A DNA stretch of 64,000 nt from Zobellia alginiliquefaciens (GCF_029323795.1 NZ_CP119758.1:2170001-2234000); one strand, 5' to 3'. Positions 51,490 to 60,533 are shown, counted from the stretch's first letter. The notes: a model not told the origin generated them from the sequence alone. A program made the numbers and translations.

Positions 51490-53901
51490 ATGAACAAGTT
51501 TCTGTTTTTACTTATTTTTTTGTGCGTTCAGTCCATATTTGCCCAACAGATTACGGTTTTGGATGTAGAAACTCGTGAACCCATTTCCAATGTGGCCATA
51601 TATAATTATGACCACTCTAAGACAGCCCTTACGGATTTTGATGGCAATGCGGATTTAAAGTTCTTTCATCCAGGGGAACGTATTACTTTTCGTCACCTTA
51701 GTTACCAATTAAGAAAGAATACCAAAGAACAGATTTTAAAACATGGCGGACAGTTTTATATGGTCATGAAGGCGGAAGAGCTGGACGAGGTGGTTATGTC
51801 GGTTTCCAAGTGGGAGCAGCAAAAGAAAGATATTCCCAATAAAATTGCCGTTATAGACGGGCGTGACATCACATTTTCCAGTCCACAAACTTCAGCAGAT
51901 TTACTACAAAACAGTGGTAAGGTATTTGTTCAAAAAAGCCAGATGGGCGGTGGTAGCCCAATGATTCGTGGTTTTGCTACCAACCGTTTGCTTTTGTCCG
52001 TAGATGGGGTACGTATGAACAATGCTATTTTTAGGGGTGGTAATTTGCAAAACGTAATTTCCATTGACCCGTATTCGGTAAAAAATACAGAGATTATTTT
52101 TGGGCCAGGTTCTGTTATTTATGGTAGTGATGCTATAGGCGGGGTTATGAATTTCTATACCAAAAAGGCCGAATTCTCCACCTCTGACAGTCTTTCATTT
52201 TCGGGTAATGCCAGTTATAGGTTTGCTTCGGTAAACACGGAAAATACGGTTCACGTAGATTTCAATTTAGGTAAAGAGAAATGGGCTTTTTTAACTAGTG
52301 CTACCTACAATAGTTTTCAAGATATGAAGATGGGGTCTCACGGTCCGGATTCATACTTAAGAAATCAATATGTATCTACCGGTAATGGAATGGATGTTCT
52401 TGTTGATAACCAGAATGCTAAAAATCAGAACCCTACAGGGTACAATCAGTTTAATTTAATGCAAAAAATAGCATATAAACCCAATAATACATGGCACTAT
52501 GATTTCGGCTTGCATTATTCGGAAACTTCGGATTATTCTAGATATGACCGTTTAATCCGTCCAGATGGTTCGGGGGAAGGCTTACGCTCGGCAGAATGGT
52601 TTTACGGACCCCAGAAATGGTTCATGGGTAATTTACAAATGAAAAAAAGAGGAAAAGGCATTTTTTATGATGGATTAAAGATAACAACTGCCTATCAGCA
52701 TTTTGAAGAAAGCCGCAATGATAGGGGCTTTCAAGATGTGGTAAGATATTCAACAGAAGAAAAAGTAGATGCTGTTTCCACTAATATCGATTTTGAAAAT
52801 AAAAAAATTGGCGACTTACGTTTGTATTATGGGGGCGAGTATATTTTTAATAAAGTAGGTTCTGTTGGTAGCCAAGAAAATATTGAGACTCATTTGGTTT
52901 CGGGAACAGCTTCCAGATATCCAGATGGAGCTATTTGGCAAACCTTGGCAGGCTATGTAAATGGAGAATACAAGGCGAAACCTAACTTTACTTTACTTTC
53001 GGGCTTAAGGTATAGCCATGTGTGGATTGATGCGGATTTTGACAAAACGTATTACCCTTTTCCTTTTGATGATGCCAATCTGAATAATGGCGCGTTAACG
53101 GGCAGTCTAGGCTTTAGTTGGTTCCCGAAAGCAGACTTGCAGATTACCTTTAATGGTTCAACCGGTTTTAGAGCACCTAATGTAGATGATGTAGGTAAGA
53201 TTTTTGATTCTGAACCTGGTGCCGTAGTGGTTCCTAATCCTGACCTAGAGCCAGAATATGCGTACAATATAGAACTAGGGGTTCAGAAGAACTTTAATGA
53301 CAAACTGGTTTTTAAAAGTGCTGCATTCTATACGTATTTGGTAGATGCTCTAGTGCGCAGAGATTACTTATTTAATGGGGAGAGTGAAATTTTATACAAT
53401 GGCGAAATGAGTAGTGTACAGGCTATTCAGAATGCGGCAAAGGCGTATGTCTATGGCTTTGAATTTGGTTTGGAAGCTTTTCTTACGGATAACGTTTCGG
53501 TTGTTTCCAATTTAACCATTACCGAGGGCATTGAAGAGGAAGATGATGGTACCGAATCTCCCGGGAGACACGTTGCCCCTACTTTTGGAGATTTACACTT
53601 GGTTTATAAGAACCAGAGACTAAGAAGCGACTTGTTCGTGAATTATAACGGAGAGATTCCCTTTGATGATTTGGCGGCTTCCGAACGTAGTAAAGATTAT
53701 ATCTACGCATTGAATGCTGAAGGAAATCCGTATTCCCCATCTTGGTATACGCTAAATTTCCGTTCGCAATATGAGGTTTCAAACGCTATGAAAGTTTCTT
53801 TGAATCTTGAAAATATTACGGATCAACGGTACCGTTCTTATTCTTCGGGAATTTCCGCTCCAGGAATTAATTTAATAGTAGGGTTGGGGTATAAGTTTTA
53901 G
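51490..53901 (+). CDS. TonB-dependent outer-membrane receptor (heme/siderophore type)
   Basis: An 803-residue receptor: signal (1-18, ending FA-Q), carboxypeptidase-regulatory-like domain (19-95), a plug (about 105-230; SADLLQNSGKVFVQKSQMGGGSPMIRGF) and a 22-strand barrel to the end (VGLGYKF). In the barrel, GFRAPNVDD and PNPDLEPEYAYN match the FRAP and NPDL boxes of heme receptors such as HmuR/HemR. The substrate is therefore likely heme or a hemoprotein (inference). It starts one base after recO, so it is probably transcribed from the recO promoter or one inside it. Confidence 0.85.
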   Translation: MNKFLFLLIFLCVQSIFAQQITVLDVETREPISNVAIYNYDHSKTALTDFDGNADLKFFHPGERITFRHLSYQLRKNTKEQILKHGGQFYMVMKAEELDEVVMSVSKWEQQKKDIPNKIAVIDGRDITFSSPQTSADLLQNSGKVFVQKSQMGGGSPMIRGFATNRLLLSVDGVRMNNAIFRGGNLQNVISIDPYSVKNTEIIFGPGSVIYGSDAIGGVMNFYTKKAEFSTSDSLSFSGNASYRFASVNTENTVHVDFNLGKEKWAFLTSATYNSFQDMKMGSHGPDSYLRNQYVSTGNGMDVLVDNQNAKNQNPTGYNQFNLMQKIAYKPNNTWHYDFGLHYSETSDYSRYDRLIRPDGSGEGLRSAEWFYGPQKWFMGNLQMKKRGKGIFYDGLKITTAYQHFEESRNDRGFQDVVRYSTEEKVDAVSTNIDFENKKIGDLRLYYGGEYIFNKVGSVGSQENIETHLVSGTASRYPDGAIWQTLAGYVNGEYKAKPNFTLLSGLRYSHVWIDADFDKTYYPFPFDDANLNNGALTGSLGFSWFPKADLQITFNGSTGFRAPNVDDVGKIFDSEPGAVVVPNPDLEPEYAYNIELGVQKNFNDKLVFKSAAFYTYLVDALVRRDYLFNGESEILYNGEMSSVQAIQNAAKAYVYGFEFGLEAFLTDNVSVVSNLTITEGIEEEDDGTESPGRHVAPTFGDLHLVYKNQRLRSDLFVNYNGEIPFDDLAASERSKDYIYALNAEGNPYSPSWYTLNFRSQYEVSNAMKVSLNLENITDQRYRSYSSGISAPGINLIVGLGYKF

Positions 53902-53923
53902 AGATGGGACTCTTACTAAAAAT

Positions 53924-53957
53924 AAAGAACCCCGACCAATTATGGCCAGGGTTCTTT
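53924..53957. terminator. Inverted repeat between convergent genes, probable terminator
   Basis: Arms AAAGAACCC (53924-53932) and GGGTTCTTT (53949-53957). The minus-strand side runs into a T-rich tail, suiting the LEA-like lipoprotein gene; the plus side is weaker. Confidence 0.5.
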
Positions 53958-53979
53958 GGGTGTAAGAAACAATCTTAAA

Positions 53980-54387
53980 TTAGTTTACAGCAGCTTTAGC
54001 TTTGTCAGCAGCACTGTTGGCAGCGCCTTTAGCGTCATCAGCAGCTTTGTTGGCGGCATCTTTTACATCGCTAGCGGCTTCGTTAGCTTTAGCTTTGATG
54101 TTTTCGCCAGCTTCGTTGGCTTTATCTTTTAAATCGTTAGCAGCATCTTCAGCATCAGCTTTGATTTCTTCGCCAGCTTCCTCAGCTTTTTCCATTGCGT
54201 CGTTACCAGCCTCTTGTGCTTTGTCCATGGCGTCAGACCCCATTTCTTTAGCATCGTCACCAGCCTGCTCCATTGCAGCACCAGCTTCTTCAGTGGCACT
54301 CTTTGCTTTATCACCAGCTTCTCTACAAGAAACAAAAGAGATACTTAGGGCAAGCATTAGAACTGAACCTAAAATTAGTTTTTTCAT
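53980..54387 (-). CDS. LEA-like repeat lipoprotein
   Basis: A 135-residue lipoprotein. The ATG at 54387 gives the signal MKKLILGSVLMLALSISFVSC (acylated Cys21); an earlier start at 54426 is less likely. Residues 25-135 are a long amphipathic helix of 11-residue repeats rich in Ala, Lys, Glu and Asp (KAQEAGNDAME, KANEAGENIKA), as in LEA group 3/YtxH-type proteins. Such proteins are largely disordered in water and help against dehydration or membrane stress. No partner gene is evident; the role is inferred from composition. Confidence 0.75.
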   Translation of the reverse strand: MKKLILGSVLMLALSISFVSCREAGDKAKSATEEAGAAMEQAGDDAKEMGSDAMDKAQEAGNDAMEKAEEAGEEIKADAEDAANDLKDKANEAGENIKAKANEAASDVKDAANKAADDAKGAANSAADKAKAAVN

Positions 54388-54536
54388 GATTTTGTGTTTA
54401 AAGTTTTGTTTAATTGTTTCTCTCATATACGTATGAAACTGAAATTTAGACGCTATTTTTTAACATTTTCTTACAACCTTGTTTTTTCCTCCGTATTTCA
54501 ATTCTCTCAAATCGACTTAATTCGACTAAAAATCCT

Positions 54537-54544
54537 TAATTTTG
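54537..54544 (+). promoter_or_regulatory. Candidate -7 box TAATTTTG upstream of ileS
   Basis: A perfect TAnnTTTG match 33 bases before the ATG. At 17 bases upstream is TTA, one base from the -33 TTG. Confidence 0.4.
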
Positions 54545-54577
54545 CAGCCTTAAATTAATGCAGTAGAGCCACTTATT

Positions 54578-57500
54578 ATGAAGTTTGCGGAATATAAAGG
54601 ATTGGACTTGCCCAAAGTAGCCGAGGATATACTTGATTACTGGAAGCAAAACCAAATATTTGAGAAAAGTGTTTCCTCTAGAGAGGGTAAACCTAGTTAT
54701 GTTTTTTATGAAGGTCCGCCATCGGCAAATGGTATGCCTGGTATTCACCACGTAATGGCACGTACGATCAAGGATATTTTTCCTAGGTACAAGACCATGA
54801 AGGGCTTTCAAGTAAAACGTAAGGCCGGATGGGATACACACGGATTACCAATTGAACTGGGTGTTGAGAAAGAATTAGGTATTACTAAGGAAGATATAGG
54901 TAAGAAAATCTCTGTAGAGGAATATAATGCAGCTTGTAAAAAGGCGGTTATGCGGTACACTGATGTTTGGAACCGTATGACCGAACAAGTAGGGTATTGG
55001 GTAGATATGGATGACCCGTATATTACCTACAAGCCCAAATATATGGAATCTGTTTGGTGGTTATTGAAGCAGATTTATGATAAAGGTCTTGTTTATAAGG
55101 GGTATACTATTCAGCCGTATTCGCCAAAAGCAGGTACAGGTTTAAGTTCTCATGAATTAAACCAACCAGGAACGTACCAAGATGTTACGGATACTACCGT
55201 TGTAGCCCAATTTAAGGCTGTAGAAGCGTCATTGCCAGATTTTTTGCAGAATGAAGGTGATGTATATTTCTTGGCATGGACGACCACACCGTGGACACTT
55301 CCTTCCAATACGGCACTAACGGTGGGCCCTAAAATAGAGTACGTTCTGGTAGAAACGTACAACCAGTATACTTTTGAACCTATGAACGTGGTGCTTGCCA
55401 AAAACTTGGTAGGGAAGCAATTCTCCGGAAAGTTTCAACAAGTAGAGTCTAAACCCGAATTATTGGACTATAAGTCAGGTGATAAGAAAATCCCTTTTTA
55501 CGTTGTAAAGGAATTTACAGGTAAAGACTTGGTGGGAATTAAATATGAGCAGTTGTTGGATTACGCTTTGCCGTACCAAAATCCTGAAAATGCGTTTCGT
55601 GTAATTTCCGGAGATTTTGTAACTGTAGACGACGGTACGGGTATTGTTCATACTGCGCCAACTTTTGGTGCGGATGATGCCTTGGTAGCTAAACAAGCGT
55701 CACCAGAGGTGCCACCATTATTGGTGCTAGACGAAAATAACAATCCTGTTCCATTAGTGGATTTACAGGGTCGTTTCCGTCCGGAGATGAAAGAGTTTGG
55801 CGGCAAATATGTGAAGAACGAATATTATGATTTAGGCGATGAGCCAGAAAGGTCAATAGACGTTGAGCTTGCTATTAAATTAAAAGAAGAGAATAAGGCC
55901 TTTAAAGTGGAGAAGTATGTACACAGTTACCCTAACTGCTGGCGTACGGACAAGCCTATTTTATATTACCCATTGGATTCCTGGTTCATTAAAATCAGCG
56001 ATGTTAAAGATCGTATGTTCGCTTTGAACCAAACGATTAATTGGAAACCAAAATCTACAGGTGAAGGCCGTTTTGGTAACTGGCTGGCAAATGCCAATGA
56101 CTGGAACCTTTCTAGATCTAGATATTGGGGTATTCCACTTCCTATTTGGAGAACTGAAGATGGTAAAGAAGAAATCATTATTGGTTCGGTGGCCGAACTA
56201 AAAGCCGAAATGGCAAAGGCGGTTGCATCCGGAGTGTTAGAAAAAGATATTTTTGATGATTTTGTGGTGGGTGATTTATCCGATGAAAACTATGATAAAA
56301 TAGACCTTCATAAGAACATTGTTGATGATATTGTCCTAGTTTCCGCATCGGGCAAACCTATGAAACGCGAAAGTGATTTGATAGATGTATGGTTTGATAG
56401 TGGCTCAATGCCCTATGCACAATGGCACTATCCTTTTGAAAATAAAGATCTGATTGATGAGGGTAAGACTTACCCGGCTGATTTTATCGCAGAAGGCGTA
56501 GATCAAACTAGAGGTTGGTTCTATACATTACATGCCATAGGAACTATGGTGTTCGATTCTGTGGCGTATAAAAATGTTGTTTCCAACGGACTTGTTTTGG
56601 ACAAGGAGGGCAAGAAAATGTCCAAACGTTTGGGCAATGCCGTGGATCCTTTTGATACGATGAACGAACACGGAGCAGATGCTACGCGTTGGTACATGAT
56701 CTCTAATGCCAATCCTTGGGATAACTTAAAATTTGATACGGAAGGTATAGTTGAGGTAAAACGAAAATTTTTCGGGACACTTTATAACACCTATTCTTTC
56801 TTCGGCTTATATGCCAATATAGATTCTTTTGATTATTCAGAGGAAGATATTCCATTGAGCGAAAGACCGGAAATTGATAGGTGGATATTATCAGAACTTC
56901 ATTCTTTGATCAAGACTGTTGATGAAGCGTATGCCGATTATGAGCCTACCAAAGCAACCCGTGCTATTTCGGACTATGTACAAGAGAATTTGAGTAACTG
57001 GTATGTACGTTTATGCAGAAGGCGTTTCTGGAAAGGTAGTTATGAGAAGGATAAAATATCGGCTTATCAAACGCTGTATACCTGTCTTGAAACCGTTGCT
57101 AAACTATCGGCTCCTGTGGCTCCCTTCTTTATGGATAGACTTTATAAAGATTTAACGAATACCACACATACGGAGGCTTTTGAATCTGTACATTTGGCCG
57201 AATTTCCAAAATATGATGAAGCCATCGTAGATAAGGATTTGGAAAGTAAGATGGAGAAAGCTCAGACTATTTCGTCTTTAGTGCTATCTATCCGTCAGAA
57301 AGAAAAGATAAAAGTGCGTCAGCCATTACAGAAAGTAATGATACCTGTTTTAGATGAAAATCAGAAGCATGAGATAGAAGCTGTTGCAGATTTGATTATG
57401 TCCGAGGTGAATGTTAAAGAAGTTGAATTGTTGGATGATGCTTCAGGTATTTTGGTGAAGCAGATCAAGCCTAATTTTAAGACTTTAGGTCCTAAATACG

Positions 57501-57976
57501 GGAAAGATATGAAAAAAATTGCTCAAGCTGTAGCTCAGTTGGGGCAAGAGGATATCCAAAAAATTGAGCAGGATGGCGAAATTTCGCTTGATATTGACGA
57601 TAAAATTATTACATTACAGCTGCAAGATGTAGAGATAGCCTCTCAAGATATTGAAGGTTGGTTGGTTGCAAGTTCAGGATCTATTACGGTAGCCTTAGAC
57701 GTAACTATCAATGAAGATTTAAGAGAAGAGGGTATTGCTAGAGAGCTTGTGAACAGAATTCAGAACATAAGAAAAGATTCTGGGTTTGAGGTGACAGATA
57801 GAATTGATATTAAGATTCTAAAAGATGGTTTTGTTGAAAAAGCGGTATCTAATAATTTAGAGTATATTAAGACCGAAACCTTGACAGCAGACCTAATTTT
57901 AGAGGAAAAACTGGAGGAAGGAGCCGAGGTTTCTTTTGACGAAGTGAACACTAAATTATTTATTGAAAAACATTAA
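54578..57976 (+). CDS. ileS: Isoleucine--tRNA ligase (type-2-like, with GIHH in place of HIGH)
   Basis: A 1132-residue class I synthetase. The N-terminal signature, normally HIGH, reads GIHH at residues 55-58 (NGMPGIHHVMA); GWDTHGLPIELG follows, then the editing domain (WTTTPWTLPSNTA near 235), the catalytic KMSKR (KKMSKRLGN) and the anticodon domain. There is no C-terminal zinc-finger cysteine pair, and the length and tail (LVNRIQNIRKDSGFEVTDRIDI) fit the eukaryotic-like IleRS2 group. The swap of the first and third motif residues has been linked in other IleRS2 enzymes with very high mupirocin resistance. The dksA-like gene starts 5 bases after the ileS stop; lspA is third or fourth in the unit. 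Confidence 0.95.
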   Translation: MKFAEYKGLDLPKVAEDILDYWKQNQIFEKSVSSREGKPSYVFYEGPPSANGMPGIHHVMARTIKDIFPRYKTMKGFQVKRKAGWDTHGLPIELGVEKELGITKEDIGKKISVEEYNAACKKAVMRYTDVWNRMTEQVGYWVDMDDPYITYKPKYMESVWWLLKQIYDKGLVYKGYTIQPYSPKAGTGLSSHELNQPGTYQDVTDTTVVAQFKAVEASLPDFLQNEGDVYFLAWTTTPWTLPSNTALTVGPKIEYVLVETYNQYTFEPMNVVLAKNLVGKQFSGKFQQVESKPELLDYKSGDKKIPFYVVKEFTGKDLVGIKYEQLLDYALPYQNPENAFRVISGDFVTVDDGTGIVHTAPTFGADDALVAKQASPEVPPLLVLDENNNPVPLVDLQGRFRPEMKEFGGKYVKNEYYDLGDEPERSIDVELAIKLKEENKAFKVEKYVHSYPNCWRTDKPILYYPLDSWFIKISDVKDRMFALNQTINWKPKSTGEGRFGNWLANANDWNLSRSRYWGIPLPIWRTEDGKEEIIIGSVAELKAEMAKAVASGVLEKDIFDDFVVGDLSDENYDKIDLHKNIVDDIVLVSASGKPMKRESDLIDVWFDSGSMPYAQWHYPFENKDLIDEGKTYPADFIAEGVDQTRGWFYTLHAIGTMVFDSVAYKNVVSNGLVLDKEGKKMSKRLGNAVDPFDTMNEHGADATRWYMISNANPWDNLKFDTEGIVEVKRKFFGTLYNTYSFFGLYANIDSFDYSEEDIPLSERPEIDRWILSELHSLIKTVDEAYADYEPTKATRAISDYVQENLSNWYVRLCRRRFWKGSYEKDKISAYQTLYTCLETVAKLSAPVAPFFMDRLYKDLTNTTHTEAFESVHLAEFPKYDEAIVDKDLESKMEKAQTISSLVLSIRQKEKIKVRQPLQKVMIPVLDENQKHEIEAVADLIMSEVNVKEVELLDDASGILVKQIKPNFKTLGPKYGKDMKKIAQAVAQLGQEDIQKIEQDGEISLDIDDKIITLQLQDVEIASQDIEGWLVASSGSITVALDVTINEDLREEGIARELVNRIQNIRKDSGFEVTDRIDIKILKDGFVEKAVSNNLEYIKTETLTADLILEEKLEEGAEVSFDEVNTKLFIEKH

Positions 57977-57980
57977 TACA

Positions 57981-58364
57981 ATGGCAGAAGATTTAAAAGT
58001 TAGATATTCGGATAAGGATCTTGCCGAATTTAGAGAGTTGATCGAAGATAAAATCGAGAAAGCAAAAAGTCATTTAGAGTTGTTGAAGAGTTCGTATATG
58101 AACGACGGTAATAATGGTACCGATGATACTTCACCTACTTTCAAAGCTTTTGAAGAAGGTTCGGAGACTATGAGCAAAGAAGCGAATACACAGTTGGCTA
58201 TTCGTCAAGAGAAATTCATTAGGGATTTAAAAAACGCTATTCTGCGTATTGAGAACAAGACCTATGGTATTTGCCGTGTAACAGGTAAGTTGATCGCTAA
58301 AGAGCGTCTTAAACTTGTTCCTCATGCTACTTTAAGTATTGAGGCTAAGAATATGCAAAAGTAA
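57981..58364 (+). CDS. TraR/DksA-family regulator without full zinc finger
   Basis: A 127-residue protein of the DksA/TraR family, which binds RNA polymerase through its secondary channel. The coiled coil (about 10-95) is complete. The zinc finger shows only one cysteine (YGICRVTGKL); the other three expected Cys are missing, so it cannot bind zinc in the usual way, as known for some DksA2-type proteins. The ATG at 57981 is preferred to one 18 bases earlier inside ileS. It sits between ileS and the lspA region, a common order. Confidence 0.85.
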   Translation: MAEDLKVRYSDKDLAEFRELIEDKIEKAKSHLELLKSSYMNDGNNGTDDTSPTFKAFEEGSETMSKEANTQLAIRQEKFIRDLKNAILRIENKTYGICRVTGKLIAKERLKLVPHATLSIEAKNMQK

Positions 58365-58384
58365 TTATTGCATTATAAAATTTT

Positions 58385-58422
58385 AAAAGCCTACAAGAAC
58401 CAATTTCTTGTAGGCTTTTTTT
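58385..58422 (+). terminator. Terminator after the dksA-like gene
   Basis: A perfect 15-bp stem (58385-58399 with 58405-58419), a 5-base loop and a run of seven T. It separates ileS and the dksA-like gene from the two genes that follow. Confidence 0.8.
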
Positions 58423-58435
58423 ACGCCCTAAAAAA

Positions 58436-59050
58436 ATGAAGTGCTTTTTAGTTTTCTTTTTATTCGTTAATCTTTTGACAGCACAAAAGGTGGTGAAAAA
58501 ATCATTGATAAATGATGCCGTCACTGCAATTAATATTGACGTAGCCCATTGTTATGAATTGGAGTTGGAAACCTCGGAAAGCCATGAGATGTCAGTAGAG
58601 GCAATTATTGACGGTGAGTATACAAAAGACCTTTTGCTAACCGTAAAAGAAAATGAAGGTTCTATACTGATAAGTAGTGGTTTTCAGCCTAATTTTAAAA
58701 ACCCTAATGATAAACTTAGTGCACACAAGGTTGTCTCAATTTCTTTAAAAGTAGTGCTTCCCCGGTATAAATACGTTACCGTTTTTGGAACCAGTTGCAA
58801 TGTATTCGCTACCGGAGATTACAGGAAGTTGAATGTTACATTGAACGATGGGAATTGTGAACTTTTTAATGTCTCCGAAGATGTAAATGTACACACTCAA
58901 AGTGGTCATATATTGGTTGAAGCTTTAAAAGCTGATATAAAGGCTGATAGTAAATACGGGAAGATAGATGAAGAAGATATTCCTAACGGGGGTGCCGTAT
59001 ACACGTTGACATCGGTAACGGGAAATATAGGAATAAAGAAAACCGAATAA
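58436..59050 (+). CDS. Exported protein, DUF4097/adhesin-like beta-strand type
   Basis: A 204-residue protein with a short signal (1-16, ending TA-Q) and a regular pattern of beta strands with asparagine and glycine turns (LNVTLNDGNCELFNVSEDVNVHTQSG). It resembles the DUF2807/DUF4097 head-domain family of beta-helix-like proteins. Function not known. It lies between the terminator of the dksA-like gene and lspA; the lspA gene is 37 bases downstream, with its own -7 box. Confidence 0.6.
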   Translation: MKCFLVFFLFVNLLTAQKVVKKSLINDAVTAINIDVAHCYELELETSESHEMSVEAIIDGEYTKDLLLTVKENEGSILISSGFQPNFKNPNDKLSAHKVVSISLKVVLPRYKYVTVFGTSCNVFATGDYRKLNVTLNDGNCELFNVSEDVNVHTQSGHILVEALKADIKADSKYGKIDEEDIPNGGAVYTLTSVTGNIGIKKTE

Positions 59051-59056
59051 TATACT

Positions 59057-59064
59057 TATTTTTG
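59057..59064 (+). promoter_or_regulatory. Candidate -7 box TATTTTTG upstream of lspA
   Basis: A perfect TAnnTTTG match 23 bases before the lspA ATG, in the 37-base gap after the previous gene. Confidence 0.35.
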
Positions 59065-59087
59065 CGTATTCAAGTTGTATATATACT

Positions 59088-59732
59088 ATGAATTTAAAGA
59101 AATCATTGCTCATTATAATAGCAATATTGTTGATTGATCAACTGAGCAAAGTTTATATAAAGACCCATTTTGTATTGGGTGATTCCGTTGAAGTTTTTAG
59201 TTGGTTTAAGATTCTGTTCATTGAGAATTCTGGAGCGGCTTGGGGTGCTAAATTGAGTGATTTCTTACCTATTTCCGAGCCTACGGGTAAATTGGTTTTG
59301 ACCATTTTCCGTCTGTTTGCAGTAGCGGGAATAGGGTATTGGTTGTATGATACTATACGTAAGGAGTCTTCGCAGACCCTAATTTTAGCGGTTTGCTTAA
59401 TCTTTGCGGGAGCTCTAGGTAATATTATAGATTCCGTCTTCTATGGGGTGATATTCAGTGATAGTTACCAACAATTGGCAACCGCCTTTTCAGATGAGCC
59501 TTATGGTAGCCTGTTTTACGGAAAAGTGGTAGATATGCTTTATTTTCCTATGGTAGATACTATATGGCCAGACTGGATGCCTTATTTTGGAGGCTCTACC
59601 TTTCGTTTTTTTGAACCTGTTTTCAATATTGCGGATATGGCTATTAGTACCGGTGTAGGTATTCTTCTGGTTTTCAATAAAAAAGCTTTCGGTAAGGCTG
59701 ATGACGAAATACCTGCAGAGGAAGTAGCTTAA
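59088..59732 (+). CDS. lspA: Lipoprotein signal peptidase (signal peptidase II)
   Basis: A 214-residue membrane aspartyl protease that cleaves prolipoprotein signal peptides. The catalytic pair is Asp115 (GNIIDS) and Asp183 (FNIADMAIS). Four hydrophobic segments (8-24, 70-88, 96-114, 180-200). The loop between the third and fourth segments is about 60 residues, longer than in E. coli LspA (164 residues in total), as is usual in Bacteroidota. It would process the several lipoproteins in this window. Convergent with the 5-formyl-THF cyclo-ligase gene 6 bases away. Confidence 0.93.
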   Translation: MNLKKSLLIIIAILLIDQLSKVYIKTHFVLGDSVEVFSWFKILFIENSGAAWGAKLSDFLPISEPTGKLVLTIFRLFAVAGIGYWLYDTIRKESSQTLILAVCLIFAGALGNIIDSVFYGVIFSDSYQQLATAFSDEPYGSLFYGKVVDMLYFPMVDTIWPDWMPYFGGSTFRFFEPVFNIADMAISTGVGILLVFNKKAFGKADDEIPAEEVA

Positions 59733-59738
59733 TCATAT

Positions 59739-60302
59739 TTAAAAAGAATAGGTCTTGGAGGGTGTAACGCAGTAGTTCAAAGTAATATCGTATCTGTTTA
59801 CGTCCGTAATGAATTCCTCTTCTGGCTCAAACAAGGACAGCCCAACTTTAATTACATCTTTTCGGCACTCGGCTAAAAAGGTGTCATAAAATCCCTTTCC
59901 GTAACCAACGCGGTTTCCTTTAGTGTCAAAGGCAAGTAGGGGAATGAAAACAACCTCTATTTTGGTGGTGGGTATTTCTATTCCGTCAACAGGTTCGGGA
60001 ATGTTCCATGCGTTATTTATAAGACGCGTAGAATCCGTTAGCAAATAATGCTCTAATGTGGTTTTGTTCACTACTTTCGGTAAAACTACATTTTTATCCT
60101 TTCCTTGAAGTATGGATAGAATAAAGGTAGTGTCAATCTCTTTATTTTCAGAAATCGGTAAGAAAATATGGTAATAGTTATATGACCATATGGGCAGTTT
60201 GAGTATTTCATTAGCAATACTCAAGCTAGAATCTGTCAGTGATTCGTTATCTATTGAATCTCTTCTTTTTTTGTATAGAAATCTTAAATCTTTTTTGAGC
60301 AT
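59739..60302 (-). CDS. 5-formyltetrahydrofolate cyclo-ligase
   Basis: A 187-residue enzyme converting 5-formyl-THF with ATP to 5,10-methenyl-THF in one-carbon metabolism. The characteristic C-terminal motif GNRVGYGKGFYDTFL and the N-terminal KKDLRFLYKKRRDSI are present. Length is normal. It begins 42 bases before a possible 28-codon frame on the same strand. It ends near lspA with 6 bases between stops. Confidence 0.9.
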   Translation of the reverse strand: MLKKDLRFLYKKRRDSIDNESLTDSSLSIANEILKLPIWSYNYYHIFLPISENKEIDTTFILSILQGKDKNVVLPKVVNKTTLEHYLLTDSTRLINNAWNIPEPVDGIEIPTTKIEVVFIPLLAFDTKGNRVGYGKGFYDTFLAECRKDVIKVGLSLFEPEEEFITDVNRYDITLNYCVTPSKTYSF

Positions 60303-60343
60303 TGATTATGACCTCAGTACAATTGGGGAATCTTTGGGTATGC

Positions 60344-60430
60344 CTATTCTTTTACTGACACTGAGTAATATATCTTAAAAGATATCATTAAAATAAGATA
60401 CAGGCCGAGGGTTATGATGTATTTATCCAT
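60344..60430 (-). CDS. Possible 28-residue membrane peptide
   Basis: An ATG-to-TAG frame: MDKYIITLGLYLILMISFKI, then a short polar tail. Residues 4-20 could cross the membrane. It is on the same strand as the cyclo-ligase gene and 41 bases ahead of it, so it may be a small membrane protein or a leader peptide. It could equally be chance in AT-rich DNA. Confidence 0.22.
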   Translation of the reverse strand: MDKYIITLGLYLILMISFKIYYSVSVKE

Positions 60431-60533
60431 GTGGTAATTGATTTTGATTCTTAAATTTAAATAAAAAATATCAATGAAAATACTTTTAACTGCAACTTTT
60501 TATCGATGAACTGCATTTTTTAGAGTTTTTTAA

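Noticed and set aside
54002-54436. A 144-residue Ala/Ser/Leu-rich frame on the plus strand
   Set aside because: It is the antisense of the Ala/Lys/Glu repeats of the LEA-like lipoprotein gene.
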